Positions 51,542 through 61,030 of a stretch of 64,000 bases of DNA are shown here, piece by piece. Position 1 is the first letter of the stretch. Every line of letters starts with the position of its first letter. A model generated the notes under the pieces. That model saw only the letters and a list, made by a program, of their open reading frames with translations. It was not told the DNA's origin and searched no databases. The stretch covers positions 1-64,000 of the forward strand of contig CAYXBP010000009.1 of the NCBI GenBank assembly GCA_964463355.1, read 5' to 3'. Both the position numbers and the translations under genes were made by a program. The DNA is from Firm-04 sp964463355. Its GTDB lineage: Bacteria; Bacillota; Clostridia; Oscillospirales; Ruminococcaceae.

Positions 51542-54445
51542 TTATATCGGCGAAATGATAAACGAAAGGGTTTGCGGTATATCTGCCTTGAGTTTATAGA
51601 CTTCATGTACAGGCGCACCCCATGAATCATCACCGCCAACGCCCATCTGCTTTGCTGCAAGGGAAACCCATGTCAATTGTGGCGTAGGCAACTCTTCAAG
51701 ATGCGACGCGTTTTCCAATGTATCAGCACTGTAAGGCAGCACACTCATTTCAAAGGGCAAGTCGGTAGCCGTAAACGTCAGCCCCGCGCCATTTTCATCA
51801 AATATTTGCAGATACCGCACGCCGATTCGGTTGCCACACTCCTGCGGATTCAGATAGTGCGATAGATTGGCATCTGCGGTTGATTGAAATACGCCCAGCC
51901 TTGCACCGCTGCATCGGTCGATGTAGTTTTCGTCTGGCCCATATCCATAGTAAACAAAGCGTTGATATACGCGCGAAAGAGGAAAATCCATTGCAAAAAC
52001 TGGTAGATCGGCAAGACCGCTTTTCCCAGGATAATCTGCCTGTATCTGCAATCTGCCATCGTACATTGCTGTGTATGTGACCGTGAACTGAAATGAAGGT
52101 TCGGTAGCAGCGGCAAACGTAAAGCAGATTTGCAGACCGTCTTCCTGTTCCGTGATTCGTGTGGCATCTTGGCAAAGTGCTGCATAACGTCCGGCGATGT
52201 GCCATTGTGCCATCGCATGAGGATATCCTGCACCGCGATCGTTATCCGTAAAAGCACGGCAGAATCGCACATTTGGTATACGTGTGATGTATTCTTTTCC
52301 ACCGTATACCAGAGAGGAAAGTCCGCCGCTGCGGCAATCAAACTGCATGGAAAAATCCGTGCCATGAATGCCTACTACAAAACTGCCCCTTGCGATTTTC
52401 GACTTTGAAGATGCCTTGCGCGGTTTTCTCTCTTTGCGATCAATGATCTTCTGCGCAAATGCAATTTCATGCCCTGCATCTGCCCATGGAGTAGCTGTTG
52501 CAAGATGCGCCGTGGCTGTTAAAACAAATTCGCCACCCGTTTCTGGTATATGCAACCCGATAGCAACACTATCCGTTTCGCCAGCAGGAATCAGCAGACG
52601 ATGCTCCTCTGTGGCAAGTACATTGCCCTCATGGGCAAGTGTAACGCGGAATAGATAGTTGCTGGTATCAATAAACAGGTTCTTATTGCGTACAGTCAAC
52701 CTGTCGTTTTCAATTGTCATCGTGAGCGGTGCGTAAAGCTGTTTTGCCTCCTGCATTTTGGGAGAGTTGGTGCGATCGGCATATACAATACCATTGGTTG
52801 AGAAACCGTAATCCGTGGGTCGGTCGTCAAAATCGCCACCATACACCAGCGCGCCGTTCTTATACAGTGCCTGATCAATATAATCCCAGATAAACCCACC
52901 CTGATAGCCGCTGTAGCGATCCTCTAAGGCGGTGTATAGATGCATTCCACCCAACGAATTGCCCATCGCGTGCATATACTCGCAGCTGATGTACGGCTTG
53001 CCCGTATGCTGTTCCAGATATGCTGCGATTTCAATGGGTTTTGCGTACATTCGGCTTTCCATATCGGTGATGTGATCATAATTGCGGCGATAAACCACGC
53101 CTTCATAATGCACCAGTCGCGTGGGATCCACGCTGTGAAAATAATTCGCAATGGCTGCAATATTATCGCCACAGTCAGATTCATTTCCACAAGACCATAT
53201 CAACACACTGGGGTGATTCTTGTCACGCTCATACATGGATCTTGCACGGTCGAGAACGGCATCCTTCCATTCGGGCTGGGATGCAGGTACCGCCCAGTTT
53301 GCACCATGCGTTTCGAGATTGGTTTCATCAATTAGATAGATTCCAAATTCATCACAAAGACGATACCATGCCGATTGATTGGGGTAATGGCTTGTGCGCA
53401 CTGCATTGAAGTTGTTGCGCTTCAGATTGTAGATGTCCCAGCGCATTTCCTCTTCGGTGATGCAGCGACCGTTATGGGCACTCCACTCATGGCGATTGAC
53501 ACCGCGGAACAGAATGCGTTTCCCATTCAGACACATAACGCCATCCGTTATTGTAAAGCGGCGGAAGCCAACTTTTGTTTCTGCGGTTTCGATCATCGTA
53601 TCACCTGCGTGGATTTCTACGCGCAGGGTATACAGCGTAGGGGATTCCGCGCTCCATGGTTGGATATTTGGCAATGGATATGCGCGCACGGGAGCATTGC
53701 TGGATAGCAAAATTTCGCCGCTGGACGCAATTAAACTGGTATGCAGAGCATACGCGCCATCTCCTAGAATATCCTGCTGCACGGTCAGAATGCCGCAGTT
53801 GGTTACGGGGTCAAAATCCGCAATGACGTGCAGATCACGGATATGCAGTGCAGGTACCGCAAAGAGTGAAACTTCGCGAAAAATGCCTGAAAACCGCCAG
53901 TAATCCTGATCTTCCAGCCAACTTGCAGTGCTATAACGGTAAATATGTACTTCCAGGCGATTGTTTTTCTGTCGCAGATAGGGTGTGATATGAAACTCCG
54001 ATGGTGTGAAGCTGTCCTCTGCGTAGCCAACAAAGGCACCATTGAGCCAGACGTAGAAAGCAGTTTGCACGCCTTCAAAGCGAATAAAAACCGTTTTGCC
54101 CTGTAGGGGAGCATCCAGATCAAAGCTGCGTGCATAGCAGCCCACTGTGTTCAGCTCCTGCGGAATTTGAGGAGGTGTAAGCTGTTCGTGCCCCTCCCAT
54201 GGGTACTGTGTGTTTACATATTGTGGCTTACCGAAGCCCTGCAACTCAATGTGCCCCGGCACTGTGATATCGGAAACGGTTTGCGGATTGGGGTCTGTGT
54301 GGGAGCGGTATTGAAACTTCCATGTGCCATTGAGTGATTGACTGAGCGTGATGCCGTTTACGGTGCAGTTGTGGTCAGAATGTGCAGGCTCGCGATTGAC
54401 AGCGAATGTAGCAGGGTCGCTTAAAAATGTGAGATCTGCGTCCAT
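51542..54445 (-). CDS. lacZ: GH2 beta-galactosidase
   Basis: Hydrolase of 967 residues, LacZ-like in length and domain order: N-terminal jelly roll (GTWKFQYRSH, GHIELQGFGKPQYVNTQYPW), Ig-like domain, TIM barrel, second Ig-like domain and the C-terminal small-chain domain. The acid/base Glu is in GNESDCGDN (about residue 420) and the nucleophile Glu in ISCEYMHAMGNS (about 488). No signal peptide, hence cytoplasmic use of imported galactosides. AAGGAGG precedes ATG54445; the open frame to 54508 overlaps the promoter. Confidence 0.95.
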   Translation of the reverse strand: MDADLTFLSDPATFAVNREPAHSDHNCTVNGITLSQSLNGTWKFQYRSHTDPNPQTVSDITVPGHIELQGFGKPQYVNTQYPWEGHEQLTPPQIPQELNTVGCYARSFDLDAPLQGKTVFIRFEGVQTAFYVWLNGAFVGYAEDSFTPSEFHITPYLRQKNNRLEVHIYRYSTASWLEDQDYWRFSGIFREVSLFAVPALHIRDLHVIADFDPVTNCGILTVQQDILGDGAYALHTSLIASSGEILLSSNAPVRAYPLPNIQPWSAESPTLYTLRVEIHAGDTMIETAETKVGFRRFTITDGVMCLNGKRILFRGVNRHEWSAHNGRCITEEEMRWDIYNLKRNNFNAVRTSHYPNQSAWYRLCDEFGIYLIDETNLETHGANWAVPASQPEWKDAVLDRARSMYERDKNHPSVLIWSCGNESDCGDNIAAIANYFHSVDPTRLVHYEGVVYRRNYDHITDMESRMYAKPIEIAAYLEQHTGKPYISCEYMHAMGNSLGGMHLYTALEDRYSGYQGGFIWDYIDQALYKNGALVYGGDFDDRPTDYGFSTNGIVYADRTNSPKMQEAKQLYAPLTMTIENDRLTVRNKNLFIDTSNYLFRVTLAHEGNVLATEEHRLLIPAGETDSVAIGLHIPETGGEFVLTATAHLATATPWADAGHEIAFAQKIIDRKERKPRKASSKSKIARGSFVVGIHGTDFSMQFDCRSGGLSSLVYGGKEYITRIPNVRFCRAFTDNDRGAGYPHAMAQWHIAGRYAALCQDATRITEQEDGLQICFTFAAATEPSFQFTVTYTAMYDGRLQIQADYPGKSGLADLPVFAMDFPLSRVYQRFVYYGYGPDENYIDRCSGARLGVFQSTADANLSHYLNPQECGNRIGVRYLQIFDENGAGLTFTATDLPFEMSVLPYSADTLENASHLEELPTPQLTWVSLAAKQMGVGGDDSWGAPVHEVYKLKADIPQTLSFIISPI

Positions 54446-54479
54446 AATGTATCCTCCTTGCCGTGATTTTTCTGATTGT

Positions 54480-54508
54480 ATTGTAGCATATTCAATTGGA
54501 AAATGCAA
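54480..54508 (-). promoter_or_regulatory. Sigma-A promoter of the GH2 gene
   Basis: On the minus strand: TTGCAT, 17 bases, TACAAT. Confidence 0.82.
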
Positions 54509-54511
54509 TAG

Positions 54512-54542
54512 AAAACGCCACGATCTGCATGAAGACCGTGGC
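54512..54542 (-). terminator. Terminator after the clostripain-family gene
   Basis: GCCACGATCT and AGACCGTGGC form a 10-bp stem (one wobble) with a 6-base loop; GTTTTC follows on the minus strand. Confidence 0.75.
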
Positions 54543-54572
54543 TGTTTTATCTACGGGTATGGTAGCAACTGA

Positions 54573-56021
54573 TTACTGCATTCCTGCAAACCATCGATGA
54601 AACGCCTGAATCAGTACATTGTTCTCCCGCGAAATACGAGCAGTGGTTGCGGAAGATCCGCTAGCTGTTTGCGCTGCGGTAGCCATACTCTGCAATTGTT
54701 GTATATAGGTCGCATCAATGCCGTAATAGCCAAGTGTCACATCAAGATATTTTGCATCCTGCGGGAAATTTTCAAAAAACCACATTGCCATGCCGTTGGC
54801 ATTTTCGATGCGGTAGGTTTTAGAGATCAGCGTCATAGCATTTACCGCCTGTAGCAGTGCATCACTGTGTTCCGTGGGCAGCAGCGTAGCAAAGTGTGTA
54901 ATATCCACCAGATCATACTCGCCCTCGCCGAAATCCCTTGCTCGACTGCGTGCGGTGGTAATCGGTGTGATGCCTTCTGTTTCATAGTGAACATACAAAT
55001 CGTTGATATAATCATAAAGTGCGAACATCACCGTTTCGGCATAAGAGAGATCGTACAGCGCAAGGGTTGCGGTCATGCGGTAGCGGCGGTTGGCGTTAAC
55101 CATGTCATGAATGATAGTTTGCGCCAAAAGAGGTGTATCGGTCGTGGGATCTTTGGCAAGTTGATTGAGAAAACCCGTATAGCTCCAACCAAGTCCACTT
55201 TCCGATTCTTCCGAAGCGATCATGTAGTCAGCGTAGTCGCGCACAGCGTAGGCGACTTCCGCGCAAGCCATGACACAGCAGTCAAAACCGATCCATTCAA
55301 AGTGGATTTTTGCGTTCTCCAGTGCGGTGCGCAGGCTTGCAATGCTGATCATCTGGTTGTAGACTTCATCATAGCAAAGCCCGTACATCGGCCCGCCGCC
55401 GTGATCCCATAAAATGAGTGCATAGCGGTCAGCTGGATATGCAGCAGCGGTATCGGTGATAAAGTTTGCCAGTGCATTGGCAGTTGACATGCTCTGTGAG
55501 GGATATTCGCGCACTGCAACGCCATTGGCATTGTATGCGATGGTGTAATTGTGTTCAGCTGATACATAAGCATTGTTTGCGCTCCAAGTTTCGGCACCAC
55601 CGGCAGCAATGACAAGATTCAGATTTTCGGAGGTGTTGGAGGCGAGCATTTCATTCATATCATTGGTGGCTTGCTGCGCATTGGTTTCCAGATCCGAGCC
55701 GCAGAGATACACCATCACTGTCATGGATTCATCCGTGTGTGGAAAAAGAATCATGCGCTTGAGCAGTGTAAGGTCTATCGCATTAATGACTGCATTGCCA
55801 TCTATGTCAGCATTTTCCGAGATCGTTGCGTCTTGCGCTGTCAGGTATTGTGTGAGCAGCTGCACATCCGCAAGCGTAACGGCACCGTCGTCGTTGCAGT
55901 CACCACGGAGTGCAGCTGTTTTCACGGCGGTTGCAGGAATGCTTTCCATCATGGAAAAGAGAAGTGCAGTAGCTGTAATGCAAGCGCAAGATGTTTTGCG
56001 CCGTATGCCGTAATTCTTCAT
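54573..56021 (-). CDS. Clostripain-family (C11) cysteine peptidase with N-terminal dockerin
   Basis: Secreted 482-residue protein. A signal peptide (1-32) is followed directly by a dockerin-like module at about 39-92: RGDCNDDGAVTLADVQLL and NADIDGNAVINAIDLTLLK. The C11 peptidase domain starts near 100 (MTVMVYLCGSDLE) and has the catalytic His207 in LILWDHGGG and Cys249 in GFDCCVMACAE (Cys in the FDxC position). C11 enzymes usually cleave after Arg or Lys and self-process. The N-terminal dockerin placement is unusual; it suggests a protease carried on the cellulosome. AAGAAGGGA precedes ATG56021. Confidence 0.92.
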   Translation of the reverse strand: MKNYGIRRKTSCACITATALLFSMMESIPATAVKTAALRGDCNDDGAVTLADVQLLTQYLTAQDATISENADIDGNAVINAIDLTLLKRMILFPHTDESMTVMVYLCGSDLETNAQQATNDMNEMLASNTSENLNLVIAAGGAETWSANNAYVSAEHNYTIAYNANGVAVREYPSQSMSTANALANFITDTAAAYPADRYALILWDHGGGPMYGLCYDEVYNQMISIASLRTALENAKIHFEWIGFDCCVMACAEVAYAVRDYADYMIASEESESGLGWSYTGFLNQLAKDPTTDTPLLAQTIIHDMVNANRRYRMTATLALYDLSYAETVMFALYDYINDLYVHYETEGITPITTARSRARDFGEGEYDLVDITHFATLLPTEHSDALLQAVNAMTLISKTYRIENANGMAMWFFENFPQDAKYLDVTLGYYGIDATYIQQLQSMATAAQTASGSSATTARISRENNVLIQAFHRWFAGMQ

Positions 56022-56109
56022 GGGGGAATCCCTTCTTTCATTGCATCATGGTATAATCCGTGAAAAGCTGCCACAAGCTACGAGCATATGCGGGTTTATT
56101 CTGTAGTTG

Positions 56110-57342
56110 TCATTCAAGATAGGTTACCTCGCTTGCATTATAGTATTCCCAGCTATTTGCAGCAACCAAACCTTCACCATAATCCACTTGATTGTTCTTT
56201 ACGGAAAAATCGCTATACCATCCATCCACCACATACATACGGCGGCTGGTATCTACTTCGCCGTATGGTCTGTCCATGTAGAGCGTGTTATCCGCGAAAG
56301 AGCAATGATACCCCCAACCTTCTACCTGCTCGTGCAATTCAAAAGCCGCAACGATTTGCGGGTTCTCATGTCGGTATCCGATATTGTTGTGAACATTGAC
56401 AGCATTGCCTGCGATATCTATGAAACTGCCTGCATAATTAGCACCTGTCATGCCATCACCGTAGAATATACAATTCATGATTTCTGTTCCTGTTGTATAT
56501 TCTTTGACATCAATGTGTTCCGCTGCGACATATTGGAATATGCAGCCATCTACCGTATTGTAGTCGCATTTGTAATCAAATCCGCTGACCGATTTGGCAC
56601 TGCCGATATACACACCTTCGCCGTAGCCTGGCGTAACCGTACCAGTGTTATGGATATAGCAATCTTTTACGATACAGTACGAACTGCCGTCACGAATGGC
56701 GATTGCTTCTGCGCCGATATGGCACACTTCGCAATTGCGTATCACAGAATGATGAGAGCGATCCAACACAATGCCTTTTTGTGCGTTAGTCATTTTCAGG
56801 TTTTCCAGTATCCAGTAATCGCCGGTGATTTGAATGACATAACCGTTTTCTGGACTGTTACCGGTAATCACGGGTGGATTTTGCGGATCAGCAGCAGTGA
56901 GTGTAATGGGGGCAGCTTGCGTGCCTGCGGCAGCGGTGTCGATTTTTTGCGCACCATGATATGTTGTGTAGTCGTAGGTGCCGCTTGCAACGCGAATGAC
57001 ATCGCCTGGTTTTGCATTGCGCATAGCGATGAACAATTCTTCTGTTGTGGAAACATCAACATAGTGCTTGGAAGTTTCAGTGAGCAATGCACGTTTCATA
57101 GCGCACAGATCCCGTGCATCCAACTTCTGGTCTTCAAACAGATCACCAGCTTTCCATTCGGCAAGTGATGCGTTCGGCTCAGCGAGGAGCCATTTTTGCA
57201 ATGCAACCACATCGGCGATTGAAAACTGACCATCTGTGTTGACATCGCCGCGTATTGCCGTACTAGCATGTGCATTGGTATGGGCAAAGATACCGCCCAA
57301 AAGCAAAAACGATAGAATAGTCGCAGATAATTTGTGTTTCAT
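56110..57342 (-). CDS. Secreted right-handed beta-helix protein with N-terminal dockerin
   Basis: A 410-residue protein with a signal peptide (1-27), then a dockerin-like module at about 30-88 (RGDVNTDGQFSIADVVALQ, and a weaker second repeat GDLFEDQKLDARDLCAMKR), then a parallel beta-helix. The helix begins VDVSTTEELFIAMRNAKPGDVIRVASGTYD and has rungs such as WILENLKMTNAQKGIVLDRS and GYGEGVYIGSAKS, typical of polysaccharide lyases or glycosidases of the pectin type. No unambiguous catalytic residue can be named. AAGGAAGGG precedes ATG57342. It is 88 bases upstream of the C11 gene and may share transcription with it. Confidence 0.88.
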   Translation of the reverse strand: MKHKLSATILSFLLLGGIFAHTNAHASTAIRGDVNTDGQFSIADVVALQKWLLAEPNASLAEWKAGDLFEDQKLDARDLCAMKRALLTETSKHYVDVSTTEELFIAMRNAKPGDVIRVASGTYDYTTYHGAQKIDTAAAGTQAAPITLTAADPQNPPVITGNSPENGYVIQITGDYWILENLKMTNAQKGIVLDRSHHSVIRNCEVCHIGAEAIAIRDGSSYCIVKDCYIHNTGTVTPGYGEGVYIGSAKSVSGFDYKCDYNTVDGCIFQYVAAEHIDVKEYTTGTEIMNCIFYGDGMTGANYAGSFIDIAGNAVNVHNNIGYRHENPQIVAAFELHEQVEGWGYHCSFADNTLYMDRPYGEVDTSRRMYVVDGWYSDFSVKNNQVDYGEGLVAANSWEYYNASEVTYLE

Positions 57343-57367
57343 CCTGGCACCCTTCCTTTTTCAAGTT

Positions 57368-57396
57368 ATTATATCATGCAATGAAGAAAAATGCAA
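57368..57396 (-). promoter_or_regulatory. Sigma-A promoter of the beta-helix/C11 genes
   Basis: On the minus strand: TTGCAT, 17 bases, TATAAT. The -35 is identical to that of the GH2 gene. Confidence 0.85.
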
Positions 57397-57447
57397 GGCA
57401 TTGCCACAAAAATCTCGTGGGGAGATATATGCAGAAGGAATCTTCGG

Positions 57448-57492
57448 AAAAAAGCGCGTTACCGACTAATCCGAAGTTAGTCAATAACGCGC
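57448..57492 (-). terminator. Terminator after clpB
   Basis: GCGCGTTA-GACTAA pairs with TTAGTC-TAACGCGC (2-base internal loops, 7-base terminal loop); six T follow on the minus strand. Confidence 0.92.
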
Positions 57493-57524
57493 AATGCAAG
57501 GGTATCGTGTAATTGTCAGAAAAG

Positions 57525-60134
57525 TTATGCGTGGATGTTGCAGATAAACTGGTCATCTACATGGTCTACAGTAATGGTACTGCCTTGTTCGGCTGGTTGA
57601 CTGAGCAGCAATCTTGCAATAGCCGTTTCCACCTTTCGCTGCATCAGTCGTTTCAGCGGTCTTGCACCGAAGTTCGGATCATAGCCTTCTTCGATGACAG
57701 CATTCTTGGCTGCCGCTGTCAGTTCCACATGGAGCTGCTTTTCCTCCAGACGCTTTTGCAGATTTGCTGTCAGCAGGTCAACGATCCTGCCGATTTCCTG
57801 CTTGGTCAACGGCTTATAGCAGATGATCTCATCCAGACGATTCAGGAATTCCGGACGGAACTTCTGGTGGAGCATACGATCAACAATCTGTCGGGCATCA
57901 TCGGAGAGATTGCCGTCCGCTTGTATGCCTTCTAGCAGCGCATCTGCACCAAGGTTTGAGGTCAGGATCAGAATTGTATTTTTGAAATCGACGGTGCGCC
58001 CTTGCGAATCTGTGATTCTGCCATCATCAAGGACTTGCAGCAGCAGGTTGAACACATCAGGATGCGCCTTTTCGATCTCATCCAGCAGAATAACGGAATA
58101 CGGCTTTCTGCGCACTGCTTCGGTCAGTTGCCCGCCCTCCTCATAACCAACATATCCAGGAGGCGCACCAATCAGACGGCTGACGCTGAATTTCTCCATA
58201 TATTCGCTCATATCAATGCGAATGAGGTTGCGTTCGTCATCAAACAGTGCCTCCGCAAGCGTCTTGGCGAGTTCAGTTTTGCCGACACCCGTAGGGCCAA
58301 GGAACAAGAACGAACCAATGGGACGGTTGGGATCCTGAATGCCAGCACGCGAGCGCAAGATTGCCTCAGAAACTTTTTCTACCGCTTCATTCTGACCGAT
58401 TACGCGCTCATGCAGTGTATCTTCAAGATGCAGCAGCTTTTGCTTGTCACCTTCCATTAGTTTTGTCACTGGGATTCCTGTCCAGCGAGCCACAATTCTT
58501 GCAATTTCCTCTTCGGTAACGGAATCACGCAGCAGCTTTCCGGTATTGGTCTGCTTAGCGGATTCTTCGGCTTCTGCTTCTTCAATTTGCTTTTGCAGCG
58601 TGGGAATCTGCCCATACTTTAGTTCGGCTGCCTTCATCAAATCGTATTCGCGTTCTGCATTTTGCAGCTCCGTGTTGAGCTGTTCCAGTTTTGCACGATA
58701 CTCCTGTACCTTGGAGATGCCTGTTTTTTCGTTTTCCCACTGTGCCTTCATTTGCGCGAACTGTTCACGCTGATCAGCAAGCTCCTTTTGCAGTTCATTC
58801 AAACGTGCGATGGATGCTGCATCGGTTTCCTTTTTCAGTGCAGCTTCTTCGATTTCGAGCTGCATGATTCTACGCTGGATTTCGTCCATTTCCTGTGGCA
58901 TGGAGTCCATTTCCGTGCGGATCATGGCGCAAGCCTCATCGATCAGGTCAATGGCTTTATCGGGCAGAAAACGGTCAGAAATATAACGATTTGAGAGAAT
59001 TGCCGCTGCAACCAGTGCAGCATCATGGATCTGCACACCGTGATAGACCTGATACCGTTCTTTCAGACCGCGCAGAATGGAGATAGTATCTTCAACGGTC
59101 GGTTCGCCGACCTGTACTGGTTGAAAACGGCGTTCCAGTGCAGGGTCTTTTTCGATATACTTACGGTATTCGTCAAGAGTAGTTGCGCCGATACAATGCA
59201 GTTCGCCGCGAGCAAGCATTGGTTTCAGCAGGTTACCAGCATCCATAGCGCCGTCTGTTTTGCCAGCACCGACAATGTTATGCAGCTCATCAATAAAGAG
59301 CAGGATTCTGCCTTCCGATTTTTTGACCTCCTGCAACACTGCTTTCAACCGTTCTTCAAATTCGCCGCGATACTTTGCACCAGCAACAAGTGCGCCGAGA
59401 TCAAGGGAGAAGATCGTGCAATCCTTTAGACCGCCAGGGACATCGCCGCGTGCGATACGTTGCGCAAGGCCTTCGGCAATTGCAGTTTTGCCAACGCCTG
59501 GTTCACCAATCAATACTGGATTGTTTTTGGTCTTACGAGAAAGAATGCGCATAACATTACGGATCTCTGCATCTCTGCCGATTACTGGATCAAGCTGATT
59601 TTTTCGTGCGCGTTCGGTAAGATCCTGACCATATTTTTTGAGAACATCGTAAGTTGCTTCGGGCGTTTCATTGGTAATGCGTGTGTTGCCGCGGATTTCT
59701 TTCAGCGCAGCAAGCACATGTTTTTCGTCCACATTGTTTTCAGTAAAAATGCGGCTGATTGCGCGGTCATTGGTGTGCAGCATCGCCAAAAAGATGTGTT
59801 CCACGGCGAGATACTCATCCTGCATTTTTTCAGCGATCTGTTCTGCCTGATTGAGGATTTTTTCGGTTTCCGCAGAGATATAGATTGAATCAATCGGTCT
59901 GCCACTGACTGTGACATGCGGAAGATCAGCAACGGTTTTTTGTGCGGCTTTGGACATTGTGCCTGCATTTGCGCCAATGCGCTCTATGATTTGTGGGATC
60001 AGACCATTGTTTTGCATCAGCATTGCAGCAAGCAGATGGGCTGGTTCAATGCTTTGATTTTGGTGTTCCACGCAGAGCGACTGTGCATTCGCGATGATTT
60101 CACGTGCTTTTTCGGTCATTTTGTTTGCATTCAT
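57525..60134 (-). CDS. clpB: ATP-dependent disaggregase ClpB
   Basis: Hsp100 chaperone that threads aggregated proteins through a hexamer with DnaK. The 869-residue protein has the two-repeat Clp N domain (1-145), NBD1 with Walker A GEPGVGKT (210-217) and LLFIDELHN, the coiled-coil middle domain (about 405-525) that distinguishes ClpB from ClpA/C, and NBD2 with GPTGVGKT and ILLDEIEKAHPDV. The arginine finger region is intact. GGAGGTT precedes ATG60134. It follows an RHH protein gene after 56 bases; no CIRCE or CtsR box is seen, so that protein may be its regulator. Confidence 0.98.
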   Translation of the reverse strand: MNANKMTEKAREIIANAQSLCVEHQNQSIEPAHLLAAMLMQNNGLIPQIIERIGANAGTMSKAAQKTVADLPHVTVSGRPIDSIYISAETEKILNQAEQIAEKMQDEYLAVEHIFLAMLHTNDRAISRIFTENNVDEKHVLAALKEIRGNTRITNETPEATYDVLKKYGQDLTERARKNQLDPVIGRDAEIRNVMRILSRKTKNNPVLIGEPGVGKTAIAEGLAQRIARGDVPGGLKDCTIFSLDLGALVAGAKYRGEFEERLKAVLQEVKKSEGRILLFIDELHNIVGAGKTDGAMDAGNLLKPMLARGELHCIGATTLDEYRKYIEKDPALERRFQPVQVGEPTVEDTISILRGLKERYQVYHGVQIHDAALVAAAILSNRYISDRFLPDKAIDLIDEACAMIRTEMDSMPQEMDEIQRRIMQLEIEEAALKKETDAASIARLNELQKELADQREQFAQMKAQWENEKTGISKVQEYRAKLEQLNTELQNAEREYDLMKAAELKYGQIPTLQKQIEEAEAEESAKQTNTGKLLRDSVTEEEIARIVARWTGIPVTKLMEGDKQKLLHLEDTLHERVIGQNEAVEKVSEAILRSRAGIQDPNRPIGSFLFLGPTGVGKTELAKTLAEALFDDERNLIRIDMSEYMEKFSVSRLIGAPPGYVGYEEGGQLTEAVRRKPYSVILLDEIEKAHPDVFNLLLQVLDDGRITDSQGRTVDFKNTILILTSNLGADALLEGIQADGNLSDDARQIVDRMLHQKFRPEFLNRLDEIICYKPLTKQEIGRIVDLLTANLQKRLEEKQLHVELTAAAKNAVIEEGYDPNFGARPLKRLMQRKVETAIARLLLSQPAEQGSTITVDHVDDQFICNIHA

Positions 60135-60190
60135 AAGATAACCTCCATTCGATATTTCAGGAACAGATCAACAAAACAAGCGCAGACTGC

Positions 60191-60823
60191 CTAAGTGAGA
60201 AAATACGTTTCCACTGCTTGTACGGCTTTCTCATGATCTGGAAGAGCTGCAAAATAGGATTTCAGTGCCGCATCCACTGCTTTGATATATGTTCCCATTG
60301 CCGCGCCGATTTCCTTTGCTGTTGAATTTGCATTGGTTCTTATCGCAACGCGCCTGTGCCAAGTGCCATCCTCAATGTGAAAATCATCTACAGAAATGCC
60401 GAGATATTGCATTTCAAAGTTTGACCAACATTGAAAAAAAGCATCTGCTTCTGCAATCAACGGCTTGCTTTGCGTACGGAAGGAGGCGTGCAGCACACCC
60501 ACTGCGTGTTCGGGATGCCCAATGCTCTGACGATTCAATTCGACACGATATCGGATTGTTGGCTTATAGCGATAACGCAGCGGCGAACGAATGGTCAGCA
60601 TTCCGTCCGAAGCCTGCTCTTGGAATTGAAACAGACCAGTCATTTGTTGTGAAAGCGTATTCAGAATTTCAGCCATGTGTGCTTCAGGCGTAACATAGCC
60701 GACTGCCTCTGCGAGCAGTTGATTGACGAGATTCGAACGGCTTGTGTTACGGGCGTACGCCATGCGATCTACTGCGTCCACAACATCCTCAGATAACACA
60801 AGGCTGTAAACACTCTTCTTCAT
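60191..60823 (-). CDS. Ribbon-helix-helix protein in operon with clpB
   Basis: A 210-residue protein. Residues 1-45 form a CopG-like RHH unit: strand KSVYSLVLSEDVVDAVDRMA, then RNTSRSNLVNQLLAEAVGY. The rest (about 60-210) is an alpha/beta domain with YRYKPTIRYRVELNR and WHRRVAIRTNANS; not recognised, possibly a sensing or oligomerisation domain. ATG60823 has GGAAGTG at 6 bases; two codons upstream are less suitable. Its promoter overlaps palindromic AT-rich sequence, and clpB follows after 56 bases, so an autoregulatory heat-shock repressor is plausible but unproven. Confidence 0.8.
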   Translation of the reverse strand: MKKSVYSLVLSEDVVDAVDRMAYARNTSRSNLVNQLLAEAVGYVTPEAHMAEILNTLSQQMTGLFQFQEQASDGMLTIRSPLRYRYKPTIRYRVELNRQSIGHPEHAVGVLHASFRTQSKPLIAEADAFFQCWSNFEMQYLGISVDDFHIEDGTWHRRVAIRTNANSTAKEIGAAMGTYIKAVDAALKSYFAALPDHEKAVQAVETYFLT

Positions 60824-60855
60824 TGGTATCACTTCCTTTTCTATCGTCTAATAAT

Positions 60856-60883
60856 ATTATACACGAATTGCGTAATTTGTCAA
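60856..60883 (-). promoter_or_regulatory. Sigma-A promoter of the RHH-clpB operon with palindromic sequence
   Basis: On the minus strand: TTGACA, 16 bases, TATAAT. ATAATATTAT at 60851-60860, covering most of the -10, is a perfect palindrome. Confidence 0.8.
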
Positions 60884-60957
60884 TGTGGTTATATAAGATT
60901 TCATGCAAGTTTCACATTTCCGCGAGATTACTTTAAATGTCGTTTTTTACCAGGCAG

Positions 60958-60994
60958 AAAAATACCGCGCAAAGCCAATAAGCGATGCGCGGTA
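60958..60994 (-). terminator. Terminator after the lipoprotein pseudogene
   Basis: TACCGCGCA pairs with TGCGCGGTA (9 bp, 14-base loop), followed by TTTTT on the minus strand. Confidence 0.82.
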
Positions 60995-61030
60995 AAAGAT
61001 ATGTTTACTGAATCAATCGTTAAGAGCGAA

